DNA from: an uncultured Saprospiraceae bacterium
Lineage (GTDB): Bacteria; Bacteroidota; Bacteroidia; Chitinophagales; Saprospiraceae
Direction of reading: 5' to 3'
Length of the DNA: 51,863 nucleotides
Assembly: GCA_937941765.1 (NCBI GenBank)
Contig: CALDGQ010000114.1
Span: 1-51,863 of the forward strand
A model generated the notes under the pieces. That model did not search any database. It saw only the letters and a program-made list of their open reading frames with translations, and was not told the origin of the DNA. Within the stretch, counting starts at the first letter, position 1. Each line of letters starts with the position of its first letter. Made by a program: the position numbers and the translations under genes. This document shows, piece by piece, positions 51,597 through 51,863 of this stretch.

Positions 51597-51863
51597 TGTA
51601 GGGATATTCGGAAATAATACAAAGCATTGATAACCAATTGGTTAGATTTTTGTTTTTTGGGGATATTGCATCAATTTTACTTAGAAACCCAATAAAACGG
51701 GGTAATTACGTTAAAATTAAACAACGTATTCAAATTGTTGCAAATTCAGTTCAAATAAACATAAACTTGGATTTTGTAGCGGGAGGCCGATTTTATATGT
51801 TCGACGGAGGAGTTTATAAAATCTAGACTTTTTGTTTCTTTTTTGGCAATGAAAAAAGAAAAA
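51597..51863. other. Intergenic edge sequence
   Basis: A 14-bp palindrome TAACCAATTGGTTA (51631-51644). At the edge TTTCTTTTTT and AAAAAAGAAA flank GGCAATG (51834-51860), which could form a terminator-like hairpin. The 62-codon frame at 51638-51826 begins with TTG and shows no family; not called as a gene. Confidence 0.4.

Noticed and set aside
51638..51826. 62-codon frame at the right edge
   Set aside because: TTG start inside a palindrome, no recognisable features, no clear promoter.

Overview
The window is AT-rich DNA from a member of the Bacteroidota. The evidence is type IX secretion (T9SS) C-terminal sorting domains on at least five proteins, a FecI/FecR/STN-TonB receptor module, lipoproteins with a K-(D/E)-(D/E) surface-export motif after the lipidated Cys, Bacteroidota-type promoters (TTTG, about 20 nt, TAnnTTTG) and few Shine-Dalgarno sites. 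The very large 'LSCTDC' repeat protein with a gliding-type C-terminus and the SprB-like repeat protein suggest a gliding marine or Saprospiria-like lineage; that placement is inference. No rRNA, tRNA, transposase, integrase or CRISPR array was seen.

Layout. 1-5 kb: end of a T9SS cargo gene, a zincin-like lipoprotein, sucC, a 4-copy ~90-bp tandem repeat, and xseA-xseB. 5.1-9.5 kb: a vitamin B12 uptake operon on the minus strand (cobalamin riboswitch, btuB, a DUF4465/BtuH-like protein carrying a T9SS tail, a BtuG-like surface propeller). 9.6-20 kb: a 1495-aa T9SS repeat protein, a PAP2 phosphatase overlapping in organisation with an LptF/G permease, and a 1075-aa SprB-repeat protein. 20-25.2 kb: ECF sigma, FecR anti-sigma and STN-type TonB receptor, with a divergent surface lipoprotein made of two copies of a Cys-bounded domain. 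25.3-31 kb: small enzymes (two VOC proteins, a ClbS/DfsB-like protein), an orphan LuxR-type response regulator and a thymidylate kinase fused to an unknown domain. 31-38.3 kb: a sulfatase fused to a YHYH domain with a T9SS tail, a DUF6702-like partner, an MA-type peptidase, GNAT and MBL enzymes, and lipoproteins. 38.4-41.3 kb: a membrane-anchored AraC regulator next to an S33-type hydrolase lipoprotein, with direct repeats in the promoter between them. 41.3-48.4 kb, minus strand: UbiB-like kinase, hydrolase-like protein, small transporter, a three-gene phospholipid module (CDP-alcohol transferase, CdsA, PlsC) and a bestrophin. 48.4-51.9 kb: YdeI-like protein, GMC oxidoreductase, and a small membrane-protein gene bracketed by inverted copies of a structured element.

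The most unusual material lies between genes. Two ~148-bp two-hairpin elements at 50751-50899 and 51450-51596 are inverted copies of each other and differ by at least six compensatory base-pair changes, so their folding appears to be conserved. A second family (three copies near 5.0, 25.8 and 43.1 kb) has arms built of GATGTATGAT units, supplies stop codons to neighbouring genes and, at 43 kb, contains a core related to the tandem repeat at 3.1-3.4 kb. A third family is built on ACAGAC-N5-GTCTGT palindromes near 9.5, 16.5-16.7 and 22.7 kb. These make the region a good place to look for undescribed non-autonomous or structured repeats. The sigma/anti-sigma/receptor/duplicated-domain-lipoprotein locus is the best candidate for an undescribed protein system.
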